Assembly: GCA_017745015.1 (NCBI GenBank)
Contig: JAGIAF010000189.1
Span: 1-6,500 of the forward strand
Source of the DNA: Bdellovibrio sp.
GTDB taxonomy: Bacteria > Bdellovibrionota > Bdellovibrionia > Bdellovibrionales > Bdellovibrionaceae
Direction of reading: 5' to 3'
Length of the DNA stretch: 6,500 nucleotides
Shown: positions 1 to 6,397 of the stretch, piece after piece
Position numbering within the stretch: the stretch's first letter is position 1
Layout: every line of letters starts with the position of its first letter
Program-made: the position numbers and the translations under genes
Notes under the pieces: generated by a model
The model's input: only the letters and a program-made list of their open reading frames with translations
Database searches by the model: none
Told to the model about the DNA's origin: nothing

Positions 1-647
1 GCTTGGTGCAGAGATAAACCCAAAGCCTCAGCAACGAGATGCTGAGTTTCGCTAGGATGTTGGGAGCTCGAGTGAACTTCAATTTGTCCGTCTTCTAGGG
101 GATAGGCAATGCAAGCTTGCGATTCCAAATAGAAGTGCTCTTGGCCACCGCATTCAAACACACCACTCAAACGGTGAGGAGCTGTAGCCATGGCTTTATC
201 GGCATCGCCTTTACGGATCGGTCCTGAAGCACAAAGGAAGTTTTTCTTTTCAATAGCAGCATCGATGCTCAAGATTGCATCTGCTTTTTCAATATCAAAA
301 GTTACCAGGTTGCGCGCGTGAAGAAGTTCTTCGTAATCGGTGCCTACCAGCAAAGCGCAAGGCTCATCAAAGTATCCAATTTTTCCATCAACCAAGATAG
401 GCTGCTCGACAACAATCGTGCCCCAGCGGTTGTGATGCAGATCCTTGCCTGTGAAGGCGGCGATCACGCCGGGAGCTTTTAAAGCTTTTTCCAAGTGCAC
501 GGCTTTGAGAGTTCCTGCGGCGGCAGGAACTCCAACCGGTAAAACTAATACTTCGCCACGTTGTTGTGGACGGTCATCGATGAAAACACTTGTGCCACTG
601 ACATGGCCGGTGGATGAGTCATGAGGAATATTTTGACCTACGGACAT
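1..647 (-). CDS. xdhB: Xanthine dehydrogenase, molybdopterin-binding subunit (N-terminal part, cut by window edge)
   Basis: This is the N-terminal 215 residues of the large, molybdenum-cofactor subunit of xanthine dehydrogenase, which hydroxylates hypoxanthine to xanthine and urate in the cytoplasm. The reading frame starts at ATG 647-645 and stays open to the left edge. I see the XDH-type opening VGQNIPHDSSTGHVSG followed by VFIDD (residues about 3-25), which begins the a/b hammerhead domain (roughly 14-120). The signature GGQEHFYLE lies at about 167-175, followed by SSSQHPSETQ, where the molybdopterin-binding domain begins. The family is usually 750-800 residues, so about 550 residues and all the catalytic C-terminal part lie outside the window. 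The start overlaps the last 10 bases of xdhA, and a GGAGG ribosome site inside xdhA fixes it. Translational coupling is therefore likely. The XDH-type opening and the partner xdhA favour xanthine dehydrogenase over another aldehyde oxidase-family enzyme. Confidence 0.93.
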   Translation of the reverse strand, partial: MSVGQNIPHDSSTGHVSGTSVFIDDRPQQRGEVLVLPVGVPAAAGTLKAVHLEKALKAPGVIAAFTGKDLHHNRWGTIVVEQPILVDGKIGYFDEPCALLVGTDYEELLHARNLVTFDIEKADAILSIDAAIEKKNFLCASGPIRKGDADKAMATAPHRLSGVFECGGQEHFYLESQACIAYPLEDGQIEVHSSSQHPSETQHLVAEALGLSLHQ

Positions 648-2113
648 ACGGCCTCCGCAACTGAATTTTCAACCGAGAGTTCGTGGAAGCATTTCTTAAA
701 TAAGTTTTCAGTCACCAATTGGCGATACTCACGGCTAGCACGCAGGTCTGAAATCGGAGTGATCAAACTTGCCGCAAGAACTCCAGCATCAGCGAAAGTG
801 TTTTCATTGAATGCTTTGCCCACTAAGTGCTGTTCCACTTGTGGCAGGCGGATCACGCAAGGACCCACGCCACCCATAGCGATGCGAGCTTCGCTAAGAG
901 TTCCGTCTTGAACCTTCAAAACCGCAGCAAAAGTCACTGCGGAAATATCCAAGTCCTTACGCAAAGAAACTTTAAAGAAACGGTTCAGATATTCACCCTT
1001 CAAAGTCGGGATCAGAATACCCACGGCAATCTCATCATCGGTCTTATCAAAGACCTTGTAACCCTTATAATAATTCTTAAGAGCCACTTTGCGAGTTCCG
1101 TTTTTAGAAGCAAATTGAATTTCCGCATCCAGCGCCATCAAAGCCGGAATGCTATCGCCAATCGGAGATCCATTCAGAACGTTCCCTAAAAGAGTTCCCT
1201 GATTTTTAATTTGTGGCGAAGCAAAAATATGCAACAAGCGTTTCAACTCTGGATGAGAAGTTCTTACGAACTCCTCCACATCCGTCAAGCTGACTTGTGC
1301 GCCGATAAAGACGCCCGCAGAAGTATTTTCAATTTTATGAAGTTCAGAAACTTTGTTTAGAACCAAGATCTCTTGCAAAGAAGTCTTCGCTTTATTTACC
1401 AAAACCCCGATATCCGTGGCACCAGCCACGATGCGAGAAGTTGGGGAGGCTTGACGAAGGGATACTGCGGAAGCAAGGTCAGTCGGTAAAGTGAGTTTCT
1501 TGTTTTCAAAAACAATCTCAATACCGTCGGTTTGAAGAGTTTTAAATTGCGAAGTGAGTTCCGCCGTAAGGTAGCGCTCCTTCATGGTTTTCCACTTAGC
1601 AAGCTCCAAATGAGTCGCAGCTGCCAAGATCGGCTCATAGCCTGTGCAACGGCACAAGTTACCAGTCAAATAGTTGCGAGCTTTCTTTTCAGTGACTTCG
1701 GTTTTCGCAGCAGAGCAGTCTTCCGCAAGTTGGGCCATGGAACACACCATACCCGGAGTACAGAAGCCACATTGGCCGCCATGGAACTCACGCATTTTAT
1801 TTTGAACTTCAGACAAGCCTTCAGAATCCTTCAGACCCTCGACAGTGACGATGCAAGCCAGATCAAAAAGAAAGACCGGAGCAATACAAGAGTTGATGGT
1901 GCGCAAAGGAGTCCAAGCGCCATTGCGATAATGGGAAGCAACGACAGAGCAAGCACCGCAGTCACCTTCCGCGCAAACGACTTTAGTTCCAACTTTAGAA
2001 AGAGAATTTCTTAGAAATTGTGCCAGAGGCAGAAACGCGTCTTTGTCAGAAACGTTGAGCGTCTCGCCATTGATATGGACTGTAAGATGACTTCTTTTTG
2101 TTATTTGACTCAT
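638..2113 (-). CDS. xdhA: Xanthine dehydrogenase small subunit, [2Fe-2S] and FAD domains
   Basis: A 491-residue electron-transfer subunit that passes electrons from the molybdenum site in XdhB through two [2Fe-2S] clusters to FAD and then NAD+. The N-terminal ferredoxin-like domain has CAEGDCGAC (Cys47, 52, 55) and Cys76. The second cluster domain has CGFC (Cys115, 118) and CRC (Cys154, 156), so all eight ligands are present. The FAD domain spans about residues 195-375, with VAGATDIGVLV near 229-239 and the GNVLNGSPIGDSIPAL region near 310-325. A C-terminal flavoprotein domain (about 380-480) contains RKDLDIS and MGGVGP. The length fits bicistronic bacterial XdhA (about 460-500). The start ATG at 2113 follows only a weak GAGA-like ribosome site; the only nearby upstream ATG runs straight into a stop. 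It forms an operon with xdhB; a maturation factor such as XdhC could follow outside the window. The substrate is inferred from the family. Confidence 0.95.
   Translation of the reverse strand: MSQITKRSHLTVHINGETLNVSDKDAFLPLAQFLRNSLSKVGTKVVCAEGDCGACSVVASHYRNGAWTPLRTINSCIAPVFLFDLACIVTVEGLKDSEGLSEVQNKMREFHGGQCGFCTPGMVCSMAQLAEDCSAAKTEVTEKKARNYLTGNLCRCTGYEPILAAATHLELAKWKTMKERYLTAELTSQFKTLQTDGIEIVFENKKLTLPTDLASAVSLRQASPTSRIVAGATDIGVLVNKAKTSLQEILVLNKVSELHKIENTSAGVFIGAQVSLTDVEEFVRTSHPELKRLLHIFASPQIKNQGTLLGNVLNGSPIGDSIPALMALDAEIQFASKNGTRKVALKNYYKGYKVFDKTDDEIAVGILIPTLKGEYLNRFFKVSLRKDLDISAVTFAAVLKVQDGTLSEARIAMGGVGPCVIRLPQVEQHLVGKAFNENTFADAGVLAASLITPISDLRASREYRQLVTENLFKKCFHELSVENSVAEAVCP
652..656 (-). 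promoter_or_regulatory. Ribosome binding site of xdhB inside xdhA
   Basis: GGAGG is read on the minus strand inside the last codons of xdhA, four bases before the ATG at 647. It supports the chosen xdhB start and suggests the two subunits are made by coupled translation. Confidence 0.7.
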
Positions 2114-2246
2114 CTTAAATGGTTCTCATGAATTGGCTCCCATTTCAAGAAGACGAAGGTCTTTTTCCAAGCGCATAGCGTAATGAAATCGCGACCTTAA
2201 GCCCCTGCAATAAACAGGTAAAACCTCCCTGCAACCTTTGGCGGCA

Positions 2247-2276
2247 TTGTCGGTGAGATGAACTCCAGGATATGAG
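2247..2276 (+). promoter_or_regulatory. Possible sigma70-type promoter for the YcnI-like gene
   Basis: TTGTCG at 2247-2252 and TATGAG at 2271-2276 are separated by 18 bases. Each matches the consensus at four of six positions. Transcription would start near 2283, leaving a leader of about 23 bases that contains the ribosome site. This is weak evidence from pattern only. Confidence 0.3.
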
Positions 2277-2294
2277 TACCTTCATAAAAATATT

Positions 2295-2300
2295 GGAGGT
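2295..2300 (+). promoter_or_regulatory. Strong ribosome binding site that decides a TTG start
   Basis: GGAGGT lies five bases before the TTG at 2306. It is the best Shine-Dalgarno match near this gene. It supports the unusual start codon over the in-frame ATG at 2336, which would remove most of the signal peptide. Confidence 0.8.
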
Positions 2301-2305
2301 GTTCT

Positions 2306-2785
2306 TTGGTTAAATTCGTTCTTTTTCTAGCTACGATGGCCCTTGGTTTTACGGCGAAAGCCCATGTTTCCCTCGAAACTCCCTCAGCAGCAGCAGGTAG
2401 TTACTATAAAGCCGTTGTCCGTGTTCCTCACGGTTGCGATGGAACGGCAACAACAGGTATCCAAATCACGATTCCAAAAGGTTTCATCACTCCAAAGCCA
2501 ATGCCTAAAGCAGGTTGGAGCATCGAAATGGATCAAAATGCCCAAGGTCAAGTCACCGAAGTGCGTTTCGTCGGCGGTAAACTTGAAGATGCATTTTATG
2601 ATGAATTCGCATTCCGCGGAAAAGTCGCCGCAACGGCAGGAACAACTTTGTACTTCAAGGTCCTACAAACTTGCGAAAAAGGCCAAATCAACTGGGCCGA
2701 CATTCCAGCAGCAGGTCAAGACGAGCACGAACTCCAAGCCCCAGCCGCATCCCTAAAAGTAACAGCACCAACAGCCAACCCCTAA
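2306..2785 (+). CDS. Exported DUF1775/YcnI-type copper-binding protein
   Basis: A 159-residue secreted protein, starting at TTG after a strong GGAGGT site. Residues 1-19 form a signal peptide (basic K3, hydrophobic core, cleavage after AKA). The mature protein then begins with His20, as HVSLETPSAAAGSY. The YcnI-like domain follows: VRVPHGCDGT near 38-47, IQITIPKGF near 52-60, PKAGWSIEM near 67-75 and INWADIP near 128-134. In characterised YcnI the N-terminal histidine of the mature chain and a tryptophan bind Cu(II) (a monohistidine brace, as I recall it); His20 and Trp130 are the candidates here. Cys44 and Cys123 could form a periplasmic disulfide. No transmembrane anchor is visible at the C-terminus, unlike Bacillus YcnI, so it is probably a free periplasmic protein. 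Related genes often sit beside copper chaperones (PCuAC, CopC/CopD); none is next to this one. Role: copper binding or delivery, inferred from the family. Confidence 0.88.
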   Translation: MVKFVLFLATMALGFTAKAHVSLETPSAAAGSYYKAVVRVPHGCDGTATTGIQITIPKGFITPKPMPKAGWSIEMDQNAQGQVTEVRFVGGKLEDAFYDEFAFRGKVAATAGTTLYFKVLQTCEKGQINWADIPAAGQDEHELQAPAASLKVTAPTANP

Positions 2786-2800
2786 GGTGCCAGGCACTTT
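2784..2800 (+). repeat. Short hairpin of GTGCC-A-GGCAC type at the stop codon
   Basis: GTGCCAGGCAC (2787-2797) is an inverted repeat that begins just after the YcnI-like stop codon. It is extended by an A·T-rich stem using the stop codon's AA and the following T run. It could act as a weak first terminator or an mRNA 3' end structure. From memory, similar palindromes recur between genes in many bacterial genomes, so it may be one copy of a dispersed repeat; this window has only one copy. Confidence 0.5.
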
Positions 2801-2817
2801 TTGGGCCTGCAGTGCAT

Positions 2818-2850
2818 AAAAAAAGGCGATCACCAAGACCGCCTTTTTTT
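2818..2850. terminator. Bidirectional rho-independent terminator
   Basis: Seven A, GGCG, an 11-base loop, CGCC and seven T form a perfect 11-bp stem. Because both flanks are A/T tracts, it gives a hairpin plus U-run on either strand. It sits between two convergent genes (stops at 2785 plus and 2872 minus) and should end transcription from both sides. Confidence 0.9.
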
Positions 2851-2871
2851 ATTTTTTGAATGTTACTAAAA

Positions 2872-3390
2872 CTAGTGACGAACGATACCAGGAGAAGACT
2901 CCGTCGCAAGCTCATTCAAGCAGTCAGCAAAGAATTTGCAAACGATGAACAAGTGAACTTGCTCGTCAGCTTCCAAAGTGGGCTCAAGCTCAGGAGACAT
3001 GAACAGCTCCTCAACCATGTAGTTCAAAACTTCAGGTTGGCCGCCTGAAGCCGCTTTTTCTTGAAGTTCAGCAAGCATGTCGTCGTTCATAGCCAAGTAT
3101 TTTTCCATTTCGGATTCAGCTTTTTCAAAACGAGCAACTACTTCGTCTTCAGTCATTGCGCGAAGTGATTTGTATTTTTCTTCGAATGCTTTATTCAAGA
3201 TCAAGGCCATCATGAAACCAAGATCCTGAGCACCTTCGCTCATGTCTTCGATAAACTCCATAAAGAAGCCTGCAAGATCGGGTTGCACTTCAAAAAGGTG
3301 CTCAGAGGCTTTTTCCAAGTCCGCTTCCGCTTGGATATTACAGATCTTGTCAATTGAGTCTTGGACAACTTCGAATGGGATTTTTTCCAT
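2872..3390 (-). CDS. Acidic helical protein of unknown function
   Basis: I do not recognise this 172-residue protein. The start ATG at 3390 has a clear GAGGAA ribosome site at 3395-3400, and the gene ends just before a good terminator, so it is a real gene. It has 39 Asp/Glu against 13 Lys/Arg, hence a very low predicted pI. It lacks a signal peptide or transmembrane segment and so is probably cytoplasmic. The composition suggests an almost all-helical fold. Residues 37-70 (PDLAGFFMEFIEDM onward) form an amphipathic stretch, 80-112 is charged and coiled-coil-like, and there is a Gly-Gly break near 116. Three cysteines (17, 151, 157) are present without a CxxC metal motif. It is divergent from cti, with a 56-base shared upstream region. 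A partner-binding or regulatory role is possible, but nothing in the sequence shows it. Confidence 0.85.
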   Translation of the reverse strand: MEKIPFEVVQDSIDKICNIQAEADLEKASEHLFEVQPDLAGFFMEFIEDMSEGAQDLGFMMALILNKAFEEKYKSLRAMTEDEVVARFEKAESEMEKYLAMNDDMLAELQEKAASGGQPEVLNYMVEELFMSPELEPTLEADEQVHLFIVCKFFADCLNELATESSPGIVRH

Positions 3391-3446
3391 GATATTCCTC
3401 TTAACTGTGTTTAATATTGGCAGAGAATACAGGGGAGTGGGGAACG
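3391..3446. promoter_or_regulatory. Short divergent promoter region between the acidic-protein gene and cti
   Basis: Only 56 bases separate the two start codons, so promoters for both genes must overlap here or extend into the coding sequences. An AT-rich core TTTAATATT at 3411-3418 could provide -10-like sequence for either strand, but no good -35 partner is visible. The arrangement allows one regulator to control both genes. Confidence 0.4.
3431..3437 (+). promoter_or_regulatory. Ribosome binding site setting the cti start
   Basis: AGGGGAG lies nine bases before the ATG at 3447. A second purine run, GGGGAA, at 3439-3444 is probably too close. The site favours this ATG over the in-frame TTG at 3417, which has no comparable site and would put ten polar residues before the signal peptide. 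Confidence 0.65.
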
Positions 3447-5765
3447 ATGCAATTTATTAAGATCATAGGACTCTGTTTTATTTCGCTGACAATGGGTCAA
3501 GTCACCCTCGCAGAGACGCTTCCAGAGGATCTTTACTCCCACAAAATTCAACCAATTTTTGACAACCGTTGTCTGGGATGCCACAGCTGTTTCAATGCTC
3601 CTTGTCAGCTCAATTTACAGAATTTCGAGGGGTTTGAGCGTGGCGCAAATAAGCTCAATGTTTACGATGGAACGCGCAGTAAAAGTGTTTTACCAAGTCG
3701 TCTTTGGATTGATGCTAAAACCACGGAAGAATGGCGCGGCAAGAACTTCTTCGCGGTGCATACGTCTGCAACACCAGAGGAGAATATCTTCTTTCAGATG
3801 CTCAATCTTAGAGCAAAAAACTCTGCTTCTGTTAAAAAGCAGGTCCATGAGAGCATGGTTTGTCCTGCCAATAGGACCGAGTTCCAAGCTCTCGAAAAAG
3901 GTTCTCCTGAGTTAGGAATGCCTTACGGCCTGCCGGCGCTGCATGAAACAGAAATGCAAACAATCCAAAATTGGATCGCTAAAGGGGCGCCGGGCCCCAC
4001 TACCAGAACTCTCAAATCTCGTGCTGAGGTCCCGGACGCTTTGCAACAGCAAATCAAAGTCTGGGAACAGTTTCTGAATCAGGGGGATTTGAAGCAAAAA
4101 CTCGTCAGTCGTTATTTGTATGAGCATTTATTTTTAGCTCATATCTATTTTCCTGAAAGTCCGAGGGATTTCTTTCGCCTTGTGAGATCGGCAAAGTCCT
4201 GCAGTAAAGTCGATGAAATCGCAACTCGTAGACCTAATGACGATCCAGGTATGAAGAACTTTTGGTATTGTTTCAAAAAGTTTCCAGGCACGGTCGTGAT
4301 GAAAACCCATCTTCCCTATGAACTCAGCGCCACGAAGCTGGGGCGAGTGAAAGCTTTGTTCTTTGGAACTCCTTGGGAGTTAAAAGAACTTCCAGGTTAT
4401 CAAGAAACTGTGGCCGAGAATCCGTTTATCACCTTCCAAGCGATTCCGGTAAAAGCGCGATATCAGTTCCTGCTCGACGATGCGAAATATCATGTCGCTA
4501 CCTTTATCAAAGGTCCTGTTTGCAACGGCTCTATGGCGGTGAATTCGATTCAAGAACAGTTTTATACTTTCTTCTTAGATCCTAACTCCGACAATATGAC
4601 TCTGTCGAAAGAGTATGAAGCCAAGGCTGCAAAGCTCTTAGTGTTGCCAGGCATGTGGGGCAGTGATGTGAACTTCTCCAGTGCTCCGGGCCACTTGAAA
4701 ACATTGGGAGAGTACCGCGAAGCATATCGTAAACTTCGCAGTGATGAACTCGTTAAAATGCGTCCTGGTGGTTACGTTCTTCAAGATATTTGGAATGGCG
4801 ATGGTATCAATCCCAACGCCGTTTTAACTATTTTCCGTCATGATCAAAATGCCGTGGTGATGACGGGGGCTGTGGGCGATCTTTCAAAAACTGTCTTCGT
4901 CTTGGATTATCCTCTATTTGAGCGTTTGGTTTACAATCTGGTTGTGAATTTCGACGTCTATGGAAATATGGCCCATCAACTTTTGACTCGTGTGTATATG
5001 GATATGATTCGCACCGAAGCTGAAGAACTCTTTTTGAGATTTTTGCCCCCAGAGCAGCGTTTGTCCTATCGTCGTTCGTGGTATAAGGGACTTCTTGCCA
5101 GTGCAAAAATGAATTACATCTATCCACCAGTGGGCTCAGCCGAACCGACGGGAATTAAGTTCACCGAAGGCACGCAGACCAAAAGGCAGATGGTCGAAAA
5201 AATTCTATTTTACAGTATGAACAAGACAGTGCGTGGACCGCTAGATCCCATCAATTGGCGCAAAGTTGCTGCTCCTGAAAGCATGAAGTTGTCTAACGTG
5301 GCCGTAGGAGACGATCGTGAGTTCCGTAAAATCTCGGCCATTCCTGCCAAGGGAAAAACTCCTTTTGCGCGCTATTTTCCAGACGTAGCCTATGTGATGG
5401 TAAAGGGGAGCGCAAAAACTCGCGTCTTCACTTTGATTCATAATAAAGAGCATGAAAATATCTCTTGGATTTTAGGTGAGTCCCTTAGAATGGATCCGAA
5501 TGAAGACACACTGACTTTGAAAGAAGGCTATTGGGCGTCGTATCCAAATATGATTTTCAATGTGGCAGAAAAAGATCTTTCAAGTTTCGCCGCCATGGTG
5601 AAAAGCATTCAAGCAGATACAGGTTATCAAGCTTTGGTGGATAAATACGGTGTCCGTCGTCAGAACCCCCATTTCTGGGAGTCCTATGATGTGTTGAATA
5701 AGTTGTACTTGGAAACAGATCCTATCAATGCGGGTGTAATCGATCTTACCCGATATGATCTTTAA
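3447..5765 (+). CDS. cti: Periplasmic fatty acid cis/trans isomerase (haem c type)
   Basis: A 772-residue Cti, the enzyme that converts cis double bonds of phospholipid acyl chains to trans without shifting the bond. In Pseudomonas and Vibrio this quickly stiffens membranes under solvent, heat or osmotic stress. Residues 1-22 are a signal peptide (hydrophobic core, VTLA cleavage). The haem c site CLGCH (Cys42, Cys45, His46) lies in the family-typical context QPIFDNRC...SCFNAPCQLNLQ, followed by GFERGANKLNVYDGTR. Further family blocks are FLDPNSDNM near 374-382 and the long conserved helix region with FERLVYNL, YGNMAHQLL and RRSWYKG around 487-560. The length is close to Pseudomonas Cti (about 765), so it looks complete. 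I chose ATG 3447 because it gives a clean signal peptide and a good ribosome site. Known Cti enzymes are constitutive and gated by membrane fluidity. It stands alone, with a convergent phosphatase gene overlapping its stop. Confidence 0.94.
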   Translation: MQFIKIIGLCFISLTMGQVTLAETLPEDLYSHKIQPIFDNRCLGCHSCFNAPCQLNLQNFEGFERGANKLNVYDGTRSKSVLPSRLWIDAKTTEEWRGKNFFAVHTSATPEENIFFQMLNLRAKNSASVKKQVHESMVCPANRTEFQALEKGSPELGMPYGLPALHETEMQTIQNWIAKGAPGPTTRTLKSRAEVPDALQQQIKVWEQFLNQGDLKQKLVSRYLYEHLFLAHIYFPESPRDFFRLVRSAKSCSKVDEIATRRPNDDPGMKNFWYCFKKFPGTVVMKTHLPYELSATKLGRVKALFFGTPWELKELPGYQETVAENPFITFQAIPVKARYQFLLDDAKYHVATFIKGPVCNGSMAVNSIQEQFYTFFLDPNSDNMTLSKEYEAKAAKLLVLPGMWGSDVNFSSAPGHLKTLGEYREAYRKLRSDELVKMRPGGYVLQDIWNGDGINPNAVLTIFRHDQNAVVMTGAVGDLSKTVFVLDYPLFERLVYNLVVNFDVYGNMAHQLLTRVYMDMIRTEAEELFLRFLPPEQRLSYRRSWYKGLLASAKMNYIYPPVGSAEPTGIKFTEGTQTKRQMVEKILFYSMNKTVRGPLDPINWRKVAAPESMKLSNVAVGDDREFRKISAIPAKGKTPFARYFPDVAYVMVKGSAKTRVFTLIHNKEHENISWILGESLRMDPNEDTLTLKEGYWASYPNMIFNVAEKDLSSFAAMVKSIQADTGYQALVDKYGVRRQNPHFWESYDVLNKLYLETDPINAGVIDLTRYDL

Positions 5766-6343
5766 AATATTAAATCTTTCCCGTTCCAGGTGATGGTGTA
5801 GACCACGCAATTTGGAATGGGAAGAGGCTCTATGATATCCGGGCGCAAAGAGTGAAGAAACCGACGCATCATCAAACCATGAGTGCAAAGTCCCAAAGAG
5901 GAAAACTCTTGAGTGGAACAGAGATCCGTTAAGCCCTTATGAAAGCGCTCGATGGCCGTTAAAGCACTTTCTCCGTTTTTATAAGTAAAACCAAAATTGA
6001 TGGCTTCGTGGGATGTCCAGCGCAACCAACTATCTTCGCCGTGCTTTTCGATAATTTCTTCTTGAGTCATTCCTTCGATATCGCCGAGATACACTTCGCG
6101 AAATTGTGATGACGAAAACGTCGGAGCTTTTAAGATCTCATTGGCAATTGTCGCTGTCTGTTGAGCGCGTGTGAGGTCACTGCTAACCATCAGGTCCACG
6201 GGATTCTTGCTAAAGAAATCCTGCAAGGTCTGCGCTTGTTTGCGACCTTCTTCATTCAAAGGAATATCTGTGTGACCCTGCATGCGGCGGTTCAGATTCC
6301 AGTCGGTTTGGCCATGACGAAAGAGATGAATGGTTTTTAACAT
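5762..6343 (-). CDS. Histidine phosphatase family protein (phosphoglycerate mutase-like)
   Basis: A 193-residue cytoplasmic phosphatase of the cofactor-independent-looking GpmB/CobC/PhoE type. The catalytic RHG motif is at Arg9-His10-Gly11 in LFRHGQTDWN; His10 would carry the phosphate. Other pocket residues are Arg59 in SSDLTRAQQTA, Glu83 in FREVYLGDIEG (the likely acid) and His155 in CTHG. All core residues are present, and about 190-200 residues is normal for the short members. The start ATG at 6343 has only a weak GAG ribosome site; the protein begins directly with the first beta strand, which supports it. The substrate cannot be read from the sequence: relatives act on sugar phosphates, alpha-ribazole phosphate or other small phosphates, and no cobalamin gene is nearby. 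Its stop overlaps that of cti, tail to tail, and no terminator lies between them. Confidence 0.92.
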   Translation of the reverse strand: MLKTIHLFRHGQTDWNLNRRMQGHTDIPLNEEGRKQAQTLQDFFSKNPVDLMVSSDLTRAQQTATIANEILKAPTFSSSQFREVYLGDIEGMTQEEIIEKHGEDSWLRWTSHEAINFGFTYKNGESALTAIERFHKGLTDLCSTQEFSSLGLCTHGLMMRRFLHSLRPDIIEPLPIPNCVVYTITWNGKDLIF

Positions 6344-6397
6344 AACAACTCGATTGAAACACTTGCCACGCTCGAATGAAAGCGGAAAGATCAGAAT
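6344..6397. promoter_or_regulatory. Divergent gap between the phosphatase and membrane-protein genes
   Basis: This 54-base spacer between two divergent start codons must supply both ribosome sites and at least part of both promoters. TTGCCA at 6364 resembles a -35 box, but no matching -10 with room before the ATG is seen. GGAAAG near 6384 is a distant, weak ribosome site for the plus-strand gene. Confidence 0.3.

Larger units (their letters stand above)
2114..2305. other. Divergent intergenic region between xdhA and the YcnI-like gene
   Basis: This 192-base gap must hold promoters for both the xdhAB operon (minus) and the YcnI-like gene (plus). I see no RNA gene or small ORF with a ribosome site. 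It contains two copies of TTGCAGGG read on the minus strand (2203-2210 and 2227-2234), 24 bases apart. A short inverted repeat, AGGT-AAA-ACCT, lies at 2216-2226. These are possible operator elements but are short enough to occur by chance. No convincing -10/-35 pair for xdhA is visible. Confidence 0.5.

Noticed and set aside
621..2014. Plus-strand open frames (such as 621-911, 827-1189 and 1532-2014)
   Set aside because: They lie antisense to xdhA, whose protein is unmistakable. Their translations are low in family-like features and lack ribosome sites.
2343..2915. Alternative frames within and after the YcnI-like gene, on both strands
   Set aside because: They are shadows of the DUF1775 gene or cross the terminator; translations are rich in Arg/Ser/Gln or repetitive and show no domain.
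3417..3446. TTG start for cti, ten codons upstream
   Set aside because: It has no good ribosome site and would place a polar, acidic stretch before the signal peptide. The ATG at 3447 has AGGGGAG at proper spacing.
3963..3998. Two adjacent inverted repeats, ATCCAA-AA-TTGGAT and GGGGC-GCCGG-GCCCC
   Set aside because: Both fall in a conserved coding stretch of cti (residues near NWIAKGAPGP) with no T run, so they are probably coincidences of codon choice.
5580..5888. Minus-strand frame of about 100 codons across the cti/phosphatase junction
   Set aside because: It overlaps the ends of two well-supported genes in a different frame and has no recognisable domain.
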